Assembly: GCF_947490095.1 (NCBI RefSeq)
Contig: NZ_CANLFS010000002.1
Span: forward strand, 62,001 to 126,000
Length of the DNA: 64,000 nucleotides
DNA from: an uncultured Halomonas sp.
GTDB taxonomy: Bacteria > Pseudomonadota > Gammaproteobacteria > Pseudomonadales > Halomonadaceae
Reading direction: 5' to 3'
The notes beneath the pieces were generated by a model. The model was not told where the DNA came from, searched no databases, and saw only the letters and a program-made list of their open reading frames with translations. This document shows, piece by piece, positions 1 to 8,642 of this stretch. Both the position numbers and the translations under genes were made by a program. How positions within the stretch are numbered: the first letter of the stretch is position 1; every line of letters begins with the position of its first letter.

Positions 1-467
1 TCAAGGGCCAGACCCTGGCGGAACTGGCACGCGAGATGGACTTCGGCGAACACCTCCGACTCGGCTCCGGCGAGATGAAGAGCGGCGGACATCGCCGCGA
101 CTCGATTCTTGCCGACGCCGTGGAAGCGGTGATCGGTGCCATCTATCTCGATGCCGGCATGGAAGCCGTGCGGGCCCGGATTCTTTCCTGGTATGCCGCG
201 CGCCTGGAAGACACCAGCCTGCAGCATACCCAGAAGGATCCCAAGACGCGCCTCCAGGAGTTTCTGCAGTCGCGCCAGGAGCCGCTGCCCCGTTACGAGG
301 TGGTCAGCGTGGAGGGCGAGGCCCATGCGCAGACCTTTACCGTCGAGTGCCATGTGGAGCTGCTGCAGAAGCATACCATCGGCATCGGCTCCAGCCGCCG
401 CCATGCCGAGCAGCAGGCCGCGGAGACAGCCCTGACACAACTCGAGCCGAGAGGAGTTCGGTCATGA
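1..467 (+). CDS. rnc: Ribonuclease III, C-terminal part (cut by window edge)
   Basis: RNase III cleaves double-stranded RNA in rRNA precursors and some mRNAs. The reading frame is open from the first bases, so the N-terminus lies outside the window. The fragment keeps the end of the nuclease domain, with the acidic stretch [15 protein letters not shown] that carries a metal-binding glutamate, and then a complete double-stranded RNA-binding domain ([11 protein letters not shown] to [10 protein letters not shown]). The stop codon overlaps the start of era by ATGA, so the two genes are probably translationally coupled, as in the conserved rnc-era-recO order. Identification is firm; only the start is missing. 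Confidence 0.96.
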   Translation, partial: KGQTLAELAREMDFGEHLRLGSGEMKSGGHRRDSILADAVEAVIGAIYLDAGMEAVRARILSWYAARLEDTSLQHTQKDPKTRLQEFLQSRQEPLPRYEVVSVEGEAHAQTFTVECHVELLQKHTIGIGSSRRHAEQQAAETALTQLEPRGVRS

Positions 468-1363
468 CCCAGACCTGTGGTTTCGTGGCCATCGTTGGCC
501 GCCCTAATGTCGGCAAGTCGACGCTCATGAATCGTATCCTCGGCCAGAAGATCTCGATCACGTCGCGCCGGCCCCAGACGACCCGCCACCAGGTGATGGG
601 CATCAAGACAGAAGAGGATGCCCAGTTCATCTATGTCGATACCCCGGGTATCCATATTCTCGCCAAGGATCGCAACAAGGCGATCAACCGCTTCATGAAC
701 CAGGCCGCCGTCCAGGCGCTGCGTGATGTGAATTGCGTGGTGTTTATCATCGATCGCACTCGCTGGAGCGATGAGGACCAGGTCGTTCTGCAGCGTCTCG
801 AGCATGTCGACGCCCCGGTGATCCTGGCCGTCAACAAGGTCGATCGCCTGCAGGACAAGGCGGAGCTGCTGCCCTGGCTCGAGGCGGTCGGTGCCCGTCG
901 GGAGTTCGCCGCCATCGTGCCGATCTCCGCCAAGCACGGCACCAATGTGCCGGAGCTGGAGGCCGAAGTGGCCAAGCACCTGCCGGAAAGCATCCATTAC
1001 TTCCCCGAGGACCAGATCACCGACAAGAGCCAGCGTTTCCTGGCCGCCGAGCTGGTCCGCGAGAAGGTCATGCGCCAGCTCGGCGATGAGCTCCCCTACC
1101 AGATGACCGTGGAAATCGAGGAGTTCCGTGACGAAGGCAGGATAGTGCATATCAGCGCCCTGATCCTGGTGGAACGCCAGGGCCAGAAGAAGATCCTGAT
1201 CGGCGAGAACGGCGAGCGTATCAAGAGCATCGGCCGCGAGGCGCGCCTCGACATGGAACGCGCCCTGGACGCCAAGGTAATGCTGAACCTGTGGGTCAAG
1301 GTCAAGCGCGGCTGGTCCGACGACGAACGGGCGCTCAAGAGCCTGGGCTACGACCTCGATTGA
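464..1363 (+). CDS. era: GTPase Era
   Basis: Era is an essential GTPase that binds the 3' end of 16S rRNA and assists 30S subunit maturation. The 299-residue protein matches the usual length. The P-loop GRPNVGKS is at residues 12-19, followed by the DTPG and NKVD guanine-nucleotide motifs. A C-terminal KH domain carries the GENGERIK loop. The start was chosen because it sits in the ATGA overlap with rnc and gives the standard Era N-terminus; an upstream in-frame extension has no such similarity. The gene lies in the rnc-era-recO cluster. Confidence 0.97.
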   Translation: MTQTCGFVAIVGRPNVGKSTLMNRILGQKISITSRRPQTTRHQVMGIKTEEDAQFIYVDTPGIHILAKDRNKAINRFMNQAAVQALRDVNCVVFIIDRTRWSDEDQVVLQRLEHVDAPVILAVNKVDRLQDKAELLPWLEAVGARREFAAIVPISAKHGTNVPELEAEVAKHLPESIHYFPEDQITDKSQRFLAAELVREKVMRQLGDELPYQMTVEIEEFRDEGRIVHISALILVERQGQKKILIGENGERIKSIGREARLDMERALDAKVMLNLWVKVKRGWSDDERALKSLGYDLD

Positions 1364-1386
1364 TGATGCCGTGTCAGACGTCTTCC

Positions 1387-1420
1387 GGGGTCAGACCCCC
1401 ACCCTTTGGGGTCAGACCCC
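1387..1420. repeat. GGGGTCAGACCCC palindrome pair, locus A
   Basis: There are two exact copies of the 13-bp palindrome, at 1387-1399 and 1408-1420, 21 bp apart, between era and recO. A further half-copy (TGACCCCA) overlaps the recO start codon. The same element recurs at five other intergenic places in the window. Confidence 0.9.
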
Positions 1421-1439
1421 AGCGGTGCTGGCTACTTGC

Positions 1440-2150
1440 ATGACCCCAGAACCCGCCTTCCTGCTGCATAAGCGCCCCTATCGCGAAACCAGTGCCCTGG
1501 TGGAGCTGTTGACGCTGAATGGTGGCCGCGTGCGGGCGGTCGCCCAGGGCGTCCAGCGGCCCGGGTCGCGTTCGCGGGGCCGGCTACAGCCCTTCGCGCC
1601 GTTGCATGTGACCTGGGTGGGCGAGGGCGAACTCAAGCGCCTGCGCCTGATGGAGAGCCGTGGAGCGGTAGCGCTGCTGGCGGGCGAGGGGCTGCTGTGC
1701 GGGCTCTATGCCAATGAACTGCTGGCGCGCACCCTGCCGGTGGAGCTTCCCGTGGCCGAGGTGTTTGCCTTCTATGCGTCGTTGCTCGAGGCGCTGCCGA
1801 GGCCGGATGCACGCGCCGGGGCCCTGCGGCGCCTGGAATTCGCCCTGCTCGAGGCGCTGGGCGCCGCCCCGCGATTCGTCGAGGCCGAAGGCGGTGAGCT
1901 CGACCCCCAGACACGCTATGTCTACGATGCCTCATGCTGTGCGTTTCGCCCTGGACGACCGGGGCTCGACGGCCGCACCCTGCGCCTGCTTGCCGCCGGT
2001 GACTGGAGCGCACCGGGGCTCGCGGGCCCGGCCAAGGCGGTGGCCCGCGCGGCACTGGCCCCCCTGTTAGGCAGCCGGCCCCTGCGTTCCCGGGAGCTGA
2101 TGCGCCAGCTTGCCGAACGTCGGCTTCGCCGGGCTCAAGCCAGAAGCTAG
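1440..2150 (+). CDS. recO: DNA repair protein RecO
   Basis: RecO works with RecR to load RecA onto SSB-coated single-stranded DNA during RecF-pathway recombination repair. The protein is 236 residues, close to the family length. It has the typical N-terminal OB-fold start (AFLLHKRPYRETSALVELLT), then a basic segment (GVQRPGSRSRGRLQPF) and the helical C-terminal domain. I chose the ATG at 1440 because the family alignment begins there. The longer frame upstream is built only from the intergenic palindrome. No strong Shine-Dalgarno sequence is visible, and the first codons (ATGACCCCA) resemble half of that palindrome, so repeat DNA may have encroached on the start. Confidence 0.94.
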   Translation: MTPEPAFLLHKRPYRETSALVELLTLNGGRVRAVAQGVQRPGSRSRGRLQPFAPLHVTWVGEGELKRLRLMESRGAVALLAGEGLLCGLYANELLARTLPVELPVAEVFAFYASLLEALPRPDARAGALRRLEFALLEALGAAPRFVEAEGGELDPQTRYVYDASCCAFRPGRPGLDGRTLRLLAAGDWSAPGLAGPAKAVARAALAPLLGSRPLRSRELMRQLAERRLRRAQARS

Positions 2151-2212
2151 AAGAGCGTCGCTTCGCTCCTCGAAGCTGGAAGAAAAAGCCTTTATTTCAA
2201 GCTTTACGAGAT
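2146..2212. repeat. Intergenic hairpin/heptad element, copy 1
   Basis: Just after recO, the 21 bases at 2150-2170 recur exactly at 61502-61522, downstream of hpt. They contain the small inverted repeat GAGCG/CGCTC. Flanking bases are AGC-rich heptads such as AGCTGGA. The sequence looks like a dispersed extragenic element rather than a gene. Confidence 0.7.
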
Positions 2213-2220
2213 CATGCTAG

Positions 2221-2310
2221 CTTCCGGCTTCCGGCTTCCGGCTTCCGGCTTCCGGCTTCCGGCTTCCGGCTTCCGGCTTCCGGCTTCCGGCTTCCGGCTT
2301 ACGGCTTACG
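2221..2310. repeat. Heptamer array, 11 copies of CTTCCGG plus two CTTACGG-type units
   Basis: Eleven perfect tandem copies of CTTCCGG occupy 2221-2297. Two CTTACGG-type units follow, and the array ends 21 bp before pdxJ. The downstream edge abuts the AAGGAG ribosome-binding site of pdxJ. Read on the other strand, the unit is the heptad AGCCGGA. A similar array of CTTACGG lies at 14544-14620. Confidence 0.95.
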
Positions 2311-2331
2311 CTTTACCACAAGGAGATTCCT

Positions 2332-3129
2332 ATGCATCCCCCTCGTATTCTGCTCGGCGTCAATATCGACCATATCGCGACGCTGCGTCAGGCCCGCGGT
2401 ACGCGCTACCCGGATCCGGTCCAGGCGGCGCTCGTCGCCGAGGAGGCCGGCGCCGATGGCATTACGATCCATCTGCGTGAGGACCGCCGGCATATCCAGG
2501 AACGCGATGTGCGGCTGCTGGCCGAGGTGCTGACCACGCGCATGAACCTCGAGATGGCGGTCACCGAGGAGATGATCGCGCTGGCCGAGGAGGTGCGCCC
2601 GGCCCACGTCTGCCTGGTGCCGGAGAAGCGTGAAGAGCTCACCACCGAGGGGGGCCTCGATGTGGCCGGTGGCATCGAGGCGATCCGTGACGCCTGTCGG
2701 CGCCTGGCCGCGGCGGGCTGTGAGGTGTCGCTGTTCATCGACCCGGAGCCCACCCAGATTGCCGCCGCGGCCGAGGTCGGTGCGCCGGTCATCGAGCTGC
2801 ATACCGGCGGCTATGCCGAGGCGTCGGGACACGAGGCCAGCCGCGAGCATGCGCGCCTCTCGGCGGCGGCCGAAATGGCCCTGGAACTGGGGCTGACCGT
2901 CAATGCCGGCCATGGGCTGCACTACCACAACGTGGAGGCCGTGGCGGCCATTCCGGGGATTCATGAGCTGAATATCGGGCATGCCATCATGGCTCGCGCG
3001 CTGTTCGTGGGCCTCAAGGAAGCGGTGGCCGAGATGAAGCGTCTGGCCATCGCCGGCCAGGAGGCGGGCTTCGTCGCCGCCCTCGAGGAGCACGACCATG
3101 ACCATGACCACGCCGACCCTGTGCACTGA
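2332..3129 (+). CDS. pdxJ: Pyridoxine 5'-phosphate synthase
   Basis: PdxJ condenses 1-deoxy-D-xylulose 5-phosphate with 3-amino-1-hydroxyacetone 1-phosphate to form pyridoxine 5'-phosphate, the closing step of DXP-dependent vitamin B6 synthesis in the cytosol. Family hallmarks are the opening [16 protein letters not shown], the segment [13 protein letters not shown] and the late [10 protein letters not shown]. At 265 residues it is about 20 longer than typical PdxJ because of a C-terminal tail rich in His and Asp ([14 protein letters not shown]), not known as part of the catalytic fold. An AAGGAG site precedes the ATG. acpS follows after 3 bases, the conserved order. Confidence 0.97.
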   Translation: MHPPRILLGVNIDHIATLRQARGTRYPDPVQAALVAEEAGADGITIHLREDRRHIQERDVRLLAEVLTTRMNLEMAVTEEMIALAEEVRPAHVCLVPEKREELTTEGGLDVAGGIEAIRDACRRLAAAGCEVSLFIDPEPTQIAAAAEVGAPVIELHTGGYAEASGHEASREHARLSAAAEMALELGLTVNAGHGLHYHNVEAVAAIPGIHELNIGHAIMARALFVGLKEAVAEMKRLAIAGQEAGFVAALEEHDHDHDHADPVH

Positions 3130-3132
3130 CGC

Positions 3133-3510
3133 ATGATTCTGGGCATCGGCACCGATATTGCCAGGGTGGCGCGTTTCGACGCCGCCCTGTCACGTCGGGG
3201 CGAACGCCTGACGCGCCGCCTGCTGGGGGAGGTGGAGCGTGAACGCATGCGGCTGCATGCCGACCCGGTGGCCTTCCTGGCCAAGCGCTTCGCGGCCAAG
3301 GAGGCCTTCGTCAAGGCGCTGGGTACCGGGCTGCGACACGGCATGCGCTGGACCGAGATCCAGGTGGTCAACGATGGCCTGGGGCGCCCCTCGCTGCTGC
3401 TGTCCGGCAAGGCGCATGAGCTGGCGCTGGCCGCCGGCGTGCGCGGGACTCATCTGTCGTTATCCGATGAGAAGGAGTTTGCGGTGGCCTTTGTGGTGCT
3501 GGAAGGGTAG
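3133..3510 (+). CDS. acpS: Holo-[acyl-carrier-protein] synthase
   Basis: AcpS transfers 4'-phosphopantetheine from CoA to the serine of acyl carrier protein, activating it for fatty-acid synthesis. The 125-residue protein has both signature motifs: GIGTDIARVARF near the N-terminus, with the metal-binding Asp, and FAAKEAFVKALG around residue 57, with the second metal ligand. It is the last gene of the rnc-era-recO-pdxJ-acpS run. Its 3' end overlaps the convergent gacS 3' end by 61 bp, so both proteins share coding DNA there. Confidence 0.96.
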   Translation: MILGIGTDIARVARFDAALSRRGERLTRRLLGEVERERMRLHADPVAFLAKRFAAKEAFVKALGTGLRHGMRWTEIQVVNDGLGRPSLLLSGKAHELALAAGVRGTHLSLSDEKEFAVAFVVLEG

Positions 3511-6164
3511 GAGTCGGAGGTAGACGCCTCACGCCATTGGCGCAGCTCGGCCATGGCGTGTAACAGCTCCTCCAGCAATGGCGCCATGGCCTCGTGCCCC
3601 CGGGTGCGCAGGTGTGTCTCCAGGGTCTCGGCGATCAACCCCAAGCGCGGCGCGCCGCAATACCGACAGGCGCCGTTGAGTCCGTGGATGGCGTCCAGCA
3701 GCGCCTCGTCATCCTCATCGGCCCGTGCACGATGCAGGCTGTCCTCTATGTCATCGAGAGAGTCGGCCAGTTGCTCGAGCAGCCGTTGGGCCAGGGGTTC
3801 CCGGCCTCCCGCCAGGCGTGTGCCCAGCGCCAGGTCCACGACGGGAAGCGCCGATGGCTCGCTCGGGGCCGGCGCCGGAGGGGATGACGTGAGGTGGGCG
3901 GGGGCGTCGCCAAGATGGTGCGTCAGCAGTTCCGAGAGGTGGTCGGTATCCAGCGGCTTGGTCAGCACGTCATCCAGGCCACTGGCCATCAGGCGACGCC
4001 GCTCGTCCTCCAGCGCATGGGCGGTCACCGCAATGATCGGCGTGCGGCGCCAGGTAGCCGTCAATCGGCGTAGTTCGCGGGTCGTCTCGATGCCATCCAT
4101 GCCCGGCATGCGGATATCCATCAATACCAGGTCGAAGTGTCGTCGGCGTCCCTCGGCCAGGGCCTCTTCGCCGCTGCTGACCAGCGTGACGTCCATGTCG
4201 GGGCCGGCCAGCAACTCGCCCATCAGGCGACGGTTGGTGTCGTTGTCGTCGACGGCGAGCAGTCGCAGGCCGGCATCGGGGGCGCTCGTTGGCTCCTCGG
4301 CAGGGGAGGCGTCGCCTCCCGCCTCCAGCAGGCGCTCGACGGCCTCGGCGAGGGTGCCGCGTGCCAGCGGCTTGGCCAGCATTTCCCCGCCTCTCGGTAG
4401 CGCCAGGTCGGGAAAGTCCAGTGGACTGGCGGTGCACATCAGCAGCGCCGGGCAGGACAGCTCGGCGAGCCGTTGTTCCCAGTGGCGCAGTCGCTCGGGG
4501 GAATAGGGGGGGGCGCCCAGGCTGATCATGGCCAGGCTCGGCGTGGGCGGCGCCGGGGTGTCGGCCGGCAGAGGCCTGGCCCCCCAGCGTCGCAGCAAGT
4601 GCTGGAGGGCGCGCCGGGTCCCCGGGTGGGGTTCTTCCAGCAGTATTGTCTCACCGGCGAGCCGCAGCTCCGTCGCTCGCTCCGACTCGGGGTCGCCGGC
4701 CAGCGGCAGGGTAAAGGTGAAGGTGCTGCCGCGATTCGGCTCACTCTCCACGCCGATCTCGCCGCCCATCTGCTCGACCAGCTGGCGGCAGATGGAGAGG
4801 CCCAGCCCGCTACCACCGAACTCCCGCGAATGGCTCGGAGTCGCCTGATGGAAGGCGTCGAAGAGATGCTGCTGATGCTCGTCCGAGAGGCCGATGCCGG
4901 TATCCGACACGCTGATGCGCAGGATGACCCGCGCCGACTCGCTCGTCTCGACCATTACCCTGACCAGCACCTCGCCACGCTCGGTAAACTTCACCGCATT
5001 GCCGACCAGGTTGGTCAGCAGCTGACGGATGCGCATCGGGTCGCCGTACAGGGTGGGGGGGACGTCATCATAGACCATGCCGACCAGCTCCAGATCCTTC
5101 TGCTGGGCCATGGGGGCCTGGAGTGCCAATACCTCATCGACCAGCTCCACCATCTGCACCGGCATTCGCTCGAGTTCCAGCCTGCCGGTCTCGAGCCGGG
5201 AGTAGTCCAGCACGTCATTGACCAGCAGGAGCAGGTTGTCGCAGGCACGGTTGACGTGGGTCAACCACTCCTGTTGCCGGGGATTCAGCGGCGAACGCCC
5301 CAGCAGCCGACAGAAGCCGATGATGCCGTTGAGTGGCGTGCGAATCTCATGGCTCATGTTGGCCAGAAACTCCGACTTGGCCCGATTGGCTTCCTGGGCG
5401 CGTCGGTGAGCCAGGTCCAGCTGCATGTTCTGGACCTCGATGGTCTCCATGGACTCCTCGAGTTCGGCCGTCGCCTGGGCGACCTGGTGTTGCACCTCGT
5501 TCCGGGTCTGCTGCAATCGCCTGGCCAGCGTATTGATATGGCAGGCCAGGGGAGGAAGCTCGGGAGGCGAGGGGGGCAGCGATGACACGGGCTCGTCCCT
5601 TGCCAGGCGCGCCAGGGTGGCTTCGGCCTCCTCGAGAGGGCGCCTGAGGCGGCGGTAGGTCATCATGATGGCGAGCGCCAGGATGCCGGCGACGAGGGCC
5701 AGCAACAGGCCGGCGCCACCCAGTTGCCGATAGTGCTGGAGCAGTATGCCGCTGGCGTCGACGTCCATGACCAAGCGCCCGCCGCCCGTCCCCGTCAAGG
5801 GGTAGGTCATGCGCCATTGGCCGTCCTTCCGGCGTACCCGACCGGGGGTGGGCGCGAGCGAGGCGTCCTCTGCCAGGCGACCCGCCTCGGCACGCAAGGC
5901 GTCGTCGGCATCGAGGATGGCCACGGCCTTGATCTCGGGCATGGCGAGCAGGCGCCTGGCGTGTGCCGCGAGGGCCGGCGCGTCATTTGCCCGCAGCGCC
6001 GATAGCAGTGCCGGTTCGATCAGCGTCGCCGCCCTCGTCAGTTCGGTGTCGAGTCGCGCTTCATGATGATCGCGATGCAGGGGCAGGGCGATGAGCACCA
6101 GGACGACCATCAGTAGCATGGGGAGAATCAGGGCGATCGACACGAGTCGCAGCTTCAAGGTCAT
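3450..6164 (-). CDS. gacS: Hybrid sensor histidine kinase GacS/BarA
   Basis: This is a tripartite membrane sensor kinase of the GacS/BarA family, which phosphorylates GacA/UvrY to switch on CsrA-sequestering small RNAs. In the 904 residues, TM1 is about 7-28 and a periplasmic region runs to about 148. TM2 (149-169), a HAMP segment, a coiled coil (about 220-262) and HisKA with His272 in [10 protein letters not shown] follow. Then come an HATPase domain with DTGIGL and GSGLGLSIC, a degenerate receiver-like region (about 505-610) and a receiver with the phospho-acceptor Asp683 in [13 protein letters not shown]. The C-terminal HPt has His827 ([14 protein letters not shown]). It is convergent with acpS and divergent from cysM, a layout resembling barA-rlmD in enteric bacteria. 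The partner regulator is not in the window. Confidence 0.93.
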   Translation of the reverse strand: MTLKLRLVSIALILPMLLMVVLVLIALPLHRDHHEARLDTELTRAATLIEPALLSALRANDAPALAAHARRLLAMPEIKAVAILDADDALRAEAGRLAEDASLAPTPGRVRRKDGQWRMTYPLTGTGGGRLVMDVDASGILLQHYRQLGGAGLLLALVAGILALAIMMTYRRLRRPLEEAEATLARLARDEPVSSLPPSPPELPPLACHINTLARRLQQTRNEVQHQVAQATAELEESMETIEVQNMQLDLAHRRAQEANRAKSEFLANMSHEIRTPLNGIIGFCRLLGRSPLNPRQQEWLTHVNRACDNLLLLVNDVLDYSRLETGRLELERMPVQMVELVDEVLALQAPMAQQKDLELVGMVYDDVPPTLYGDPMRIRQLLTNLVGNAVKFTERGEVLVRVMVETSESARVILRISVSDTGIGLSDEHQQHLFDAFHQATPSHSREFGGSGLGLSICRQLVEQMGGEIGVESEPNRGSTFTFTLPLAGDPESERATELRLAGETILLEEPHPGTRRALQHLLRRWGARPLPADTPAPPTPSLAMISLGAPPYSPERLRHWEQRLAELSCPALLMCTASPLDFPDLALPRGGEMLAKPLARGTLAEAVERLLEAGGDASPAEEPTSAPDAGLRLLAVDDNDTNRRLMGELLAGPDMDVTLVSSGEEALAEGRRRHFDLVLMDIRMPGMDGIETTRELRRLTATWRRTPIIAVTAHALEDERRRLMASGLDDVLTKPLDTDHLSELLTHHLGDAPAHLTSSPPAPAPSEPSALPVVDLALGTRLAGGREPLAQRLLEQLADSLDDIEDSLHRARADEDDEALLDAIHGLNGACRYCGAPRLGLIAETLETHLRTRGHEAMAPLLEELLHAMAELRQWREASTSDSYPSSTTKATANSFSSDNDR

Positions 6165-6275
6165 GAAAAATCTCGGCTATCGGAGAGGCGGTGCCCGGGG
6201 CATCCGGAAGATGCCTGTCCACCCCGGGGTCCCACGGATATAATGTCGAAAATACCCGTAGAGAAGGATGCTTGC

Positions 6276-7172
6276 ATGCATTTTCCGACCATCGAGGATG
6301 CCGTCGGCCACACACCATTGGTGCGCCTCAAGCGTATCGGTGCCGGCCGCAACAATGTGCTGCTGGCGAAGCTCGAGGGCAATAACCCGGCGGGCTCGGT
6401 GAAAGACCGCCCTGCCATGGCCATGCTGGAACAGGCCGAGGCCCGGGGCGACATCGCCCCGGGCGATACCCTGATCGAGGCCACCTCGGGCAATACCGGC
6501 ATCGCCCTGGCCATGGCGGCCGCCATCAAGGGCTATCGCATGGTGCTGATCATGCCTGAAAGCGCCTCGGAAGAGCGCAAGCAGTGCATGGCCGCCTATG
6601 GCGCCAGGCTGATCACGGTCAGCAAGGAAGGGGGCATGGAGGAGGCCCGCGACCTGGCCGACGCCATGCTCGCCCGGGGTGACGGCAAGCGCCTGGATCA
6701 GTTTGCCAATCCCGACAATCCGCTCTCCCACTATCTCGGCACCGGCCGGGAAATCTGGGAGCAGACGGCCGGTACGGTGACGCACTTCGTCAGCTCCATG
6801 GGGACCACGGGTACCATCATGGGGGCTTCCCAGGCGCTCAAGGAGCGCAATGCCGATATCGAGATCATCGGCCTGCAGCCCGAGGACGGTGCCAGCATCG
6901 CGGGCATTCGTCGCTGGCCCGAGGCGTATCTGCCGAGTATCTTCGATGCCAGGCGTGTCGATCGCGTCCTGGACATCGGCCAGCATGAGGCCGAGGAGCA
7001 CATGCGCCGCCTGGCCCGGGAAGAGGGGATCCTGGCCGGTGTCAGCTCCGGGGGGGCCCTGGCGGGTGCCCTGCGTGTCGCCGAACAGGTGGAAAACGCC
7101 GTGATCGCGTTTATCGTCTGCGACCGCGGCGACCGCTATCTTTCCACCGGTCTATTCGCTCCGGAGGCATGA
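6276..7172 (+). CDS. cysM: Cysteine synthase B
   Basis: CysM is a PLP enzyme that makes L-cysteine (or S-sulfocysteine) from O-acetylserine and sulfide or thiosulfate. The 298-residue protein carries the PLP lysine Lys43 in NNPAGSVKDRP and the phosphate-binding loop SGNTG (about 71-75). It also has the CysM-type segments QFANPDNP, VSSMGTTGTI and CDRGDRYLSTG. The ATG at 6276 is preceded by GAGAAGGATG and aligns with family starts; a longer upstream start is less likely. It is divergent from gacS. The rlmD start follows three bases after its stop, so the genes likely share a transcript. Confidence 0.95.
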   Translation: MHFPTIEDAVGHTPLVRLKRIGAGRNNVLLAKLEGNNPAGSVKDRPAMAMLEQAEARGDIAPGDTLIEATSGNTGIALAMAAAIKGYRMVLIMPESASEERKQCMAAYGARLITVSKEGGMEEARDLADAMLARGDGKRLDQFANPDNPLSHYLGTGREIWEQTAGTVTHFVSSMGTTGTIMGASQALKERNADIEIIGLQPEDGASIAGIRRWPEAYLPSIFDARRVDRVLDIGQHEAEEHMRRLAREEGILAGVSSGGALAGALRVAEQVENAVIAFIVCDRGDRYLSTGLFAPEA

Positions 7173-7175
7173 ACC

Positions 7176-8642
7176 ATGGCGATGCTGGGCAAGCGGCGGC
7201 CGCGCCGCGAACGGTCGGGTGTATCCGGGCTGCAGGGGCGTCAGTCGTCCCGGGCGTCGGCGAGCGAGGCGTCGACGCAAGCCGGCACGGCCGATGGCGA
7301 GGCGCGGGGCGTGCGGATCGAACGCCTGGCGCATGACGCGCGGGGCCTGGCCCACGATGCCGACGGCAAGGCGCTGTTTGTCGAGGGAGCCCTGCCGGGC
7401 GAGCGGGTCGACATCGCGGTTCACCGCACCCGCAAGCGCTTCGACGAGGCCCATGTGCGTGAACGGCTCGAGGCCTCGCCGGAGCGTGTCACGCCACCCT
7501 GCGAGTATTTCGGGCGCTGCGGCGGCTGTGATTTCCAACACCTGGCCCTTCCCGCCCAGCGCCGCCACAAGCAGGCGGTGCTCATCGACCTGCTCGCCCG
7601 TCAGGGAATCGAGGTCGAGACGCCGCCCGAGCTGCTGGCCGGGGCCGGCCAGGGCTATCGCCGGCGCGCCCGCCTGGGCGTGAAGCAGGATGCCGAGGGA
7701 CGGCTGCACCTGGGCTTTCGCGCCCGCCACAGCCATCGCCTGGTCGATATCCAGCATTGCACCATCCTGATGCCGGAGCTCGAGGCCTTGCTGGGCCCCC
7801 TGCATCAACAGCTGGCCAGGCTCCAGGCACCACGCCAGGTGGGGCACCTGGAGCTGCTGGCCAGCGACCAGGGGCCCACGCTGGTGATACGCCAGCTCAA
7901 GGCGCATGCCGTCGACCGCGAGGCCTGGCAGGCCTTTGGCATCGAATACGGACTCCATCTGGCCTGGCTGGTGGGGCGCGAGACCCCCGAGCTCGAGTGG
8001 CTGACCCCCGAGCCGTCGTTGACCTGCCGAGTGCCCGGGGCCGGGGAGACGCTCGAGCTGGGCTTCGCCCCCGGCGACTTCCTGCAGGCCAACGCCGAGG
8101 TCAATCGGCAGATGGTGACGACGGCACTGAGCTGGCTCGGCGAGCTCGAGGGTATTGCCGTGCTGGACCTGTTTGCCGGGGTGGGTAACTTCAGCCTGCC
8201 CCTGGCGTCTGCCGGTGCGCGAGTGACCGCGGTAGAGGGCAGCCCGTCGATGGTCGAACGCCTGGCGAGCAACGCCCGGCTCAACTGGCCGGGGCAAGCG
8301 TGGCGAGTGACGGCGCGCCGGGCCGACCTGGCGCAGCAGGCCGCCGTCGATGACCTGTTGGCACGGCATGCCCCCGGGGTCGTGGTGCTTGACCCGCCAC
8401 GCGATGGCGCCGAGTCGGCCGCCCGGGCCCTGGTGGCCGCCCCGGTACCCCGCGTGTTGTATATCGCCTGTGACCCGGCGACGCTGGCACGGGATGCCGC
8501 ACACCTCTTGCGGGGGGGATATCGGATCAAGCGCCTCGCCGTGGCCGACATGTTCGTGCATACCTCGCACCTGGAGTCGATGCTGCTGTTCGAACATCCT
8601 CATGCAGAACGGCAGCGGCAAGGAGCGTCAGTAGATGGTTAA
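7176..8642 (+). CDS. rlmD: 23S rRNA (uracil-1939-C5)-methyltransferase RlmD
   Basis: RlmD methylates U1939 of 23S rRNA with SAM and carries a [4Fe-4S] cluster. The cluster ligands are visible as Cys109, Cys115, Cys118 (CEYFGRCGGC) and Cys195. A TRAM-like domain occupies about residues 46-105. SAM-binding motif DLFAGVGNFS is at 331-340, DPPRDG follows near 406, and the nucleophilic Cys432 is in YIACDPATLARD. Of the 488 residues, the first 45 form a Gly/Ser/Arg-rich extension not expected in the core family. The stop lies 8 bp inside relA, and the rlmD-relA pairing is conserved in gammaproteobacteria. Confidence 0.95.
   Translation: MAMLGKRRPRRERSGVSGLQGRQSSRASASEASTQAGTADGEARGVRIERLAHDARGLAHDADGKALFVEGALPGERVDIAVHRTRKRFDEAHVRERLEASPERVTPPCEYFGRCGGCDFQHLALPAQRRHKQAVLIDLLARQGIEVETPPELLAGAGQGYRRRARLGVKQDAEGRLHLGFRARHSHRLVDIQHCTILMPELEALLGPLHQQLARLQAPRQVGHLELLASDQGPTLVIRQLKAHAVDREAWQAFGIEYGLHLAWLVGRETPELEWLTPEPSLTCRVPGAGETLELGFAPGDFLQANAEVNRQMVTTALSWLGELEGIAVLDLFAGVGNFSLPLASAGARVTAVEGSPSMVERLASNARLNWPGQAWRVTARRADLAQQAAVDDLLARHAPGVVVLDPPRDGAESAARALVAAPVPRVLYIACDPATLARDAAHLLRGGYRIKRLAVADMFVHTSHLESMLLFEHPHAERQRQGASVDG

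Noticed and set aside
4473..5585. A 370-codon plus-strand frame inside gacS
   Set aside because: It is antisense to well-conserved kinase motifs, has low-complexity Gln/His-rich content and lacks a ribosome site.
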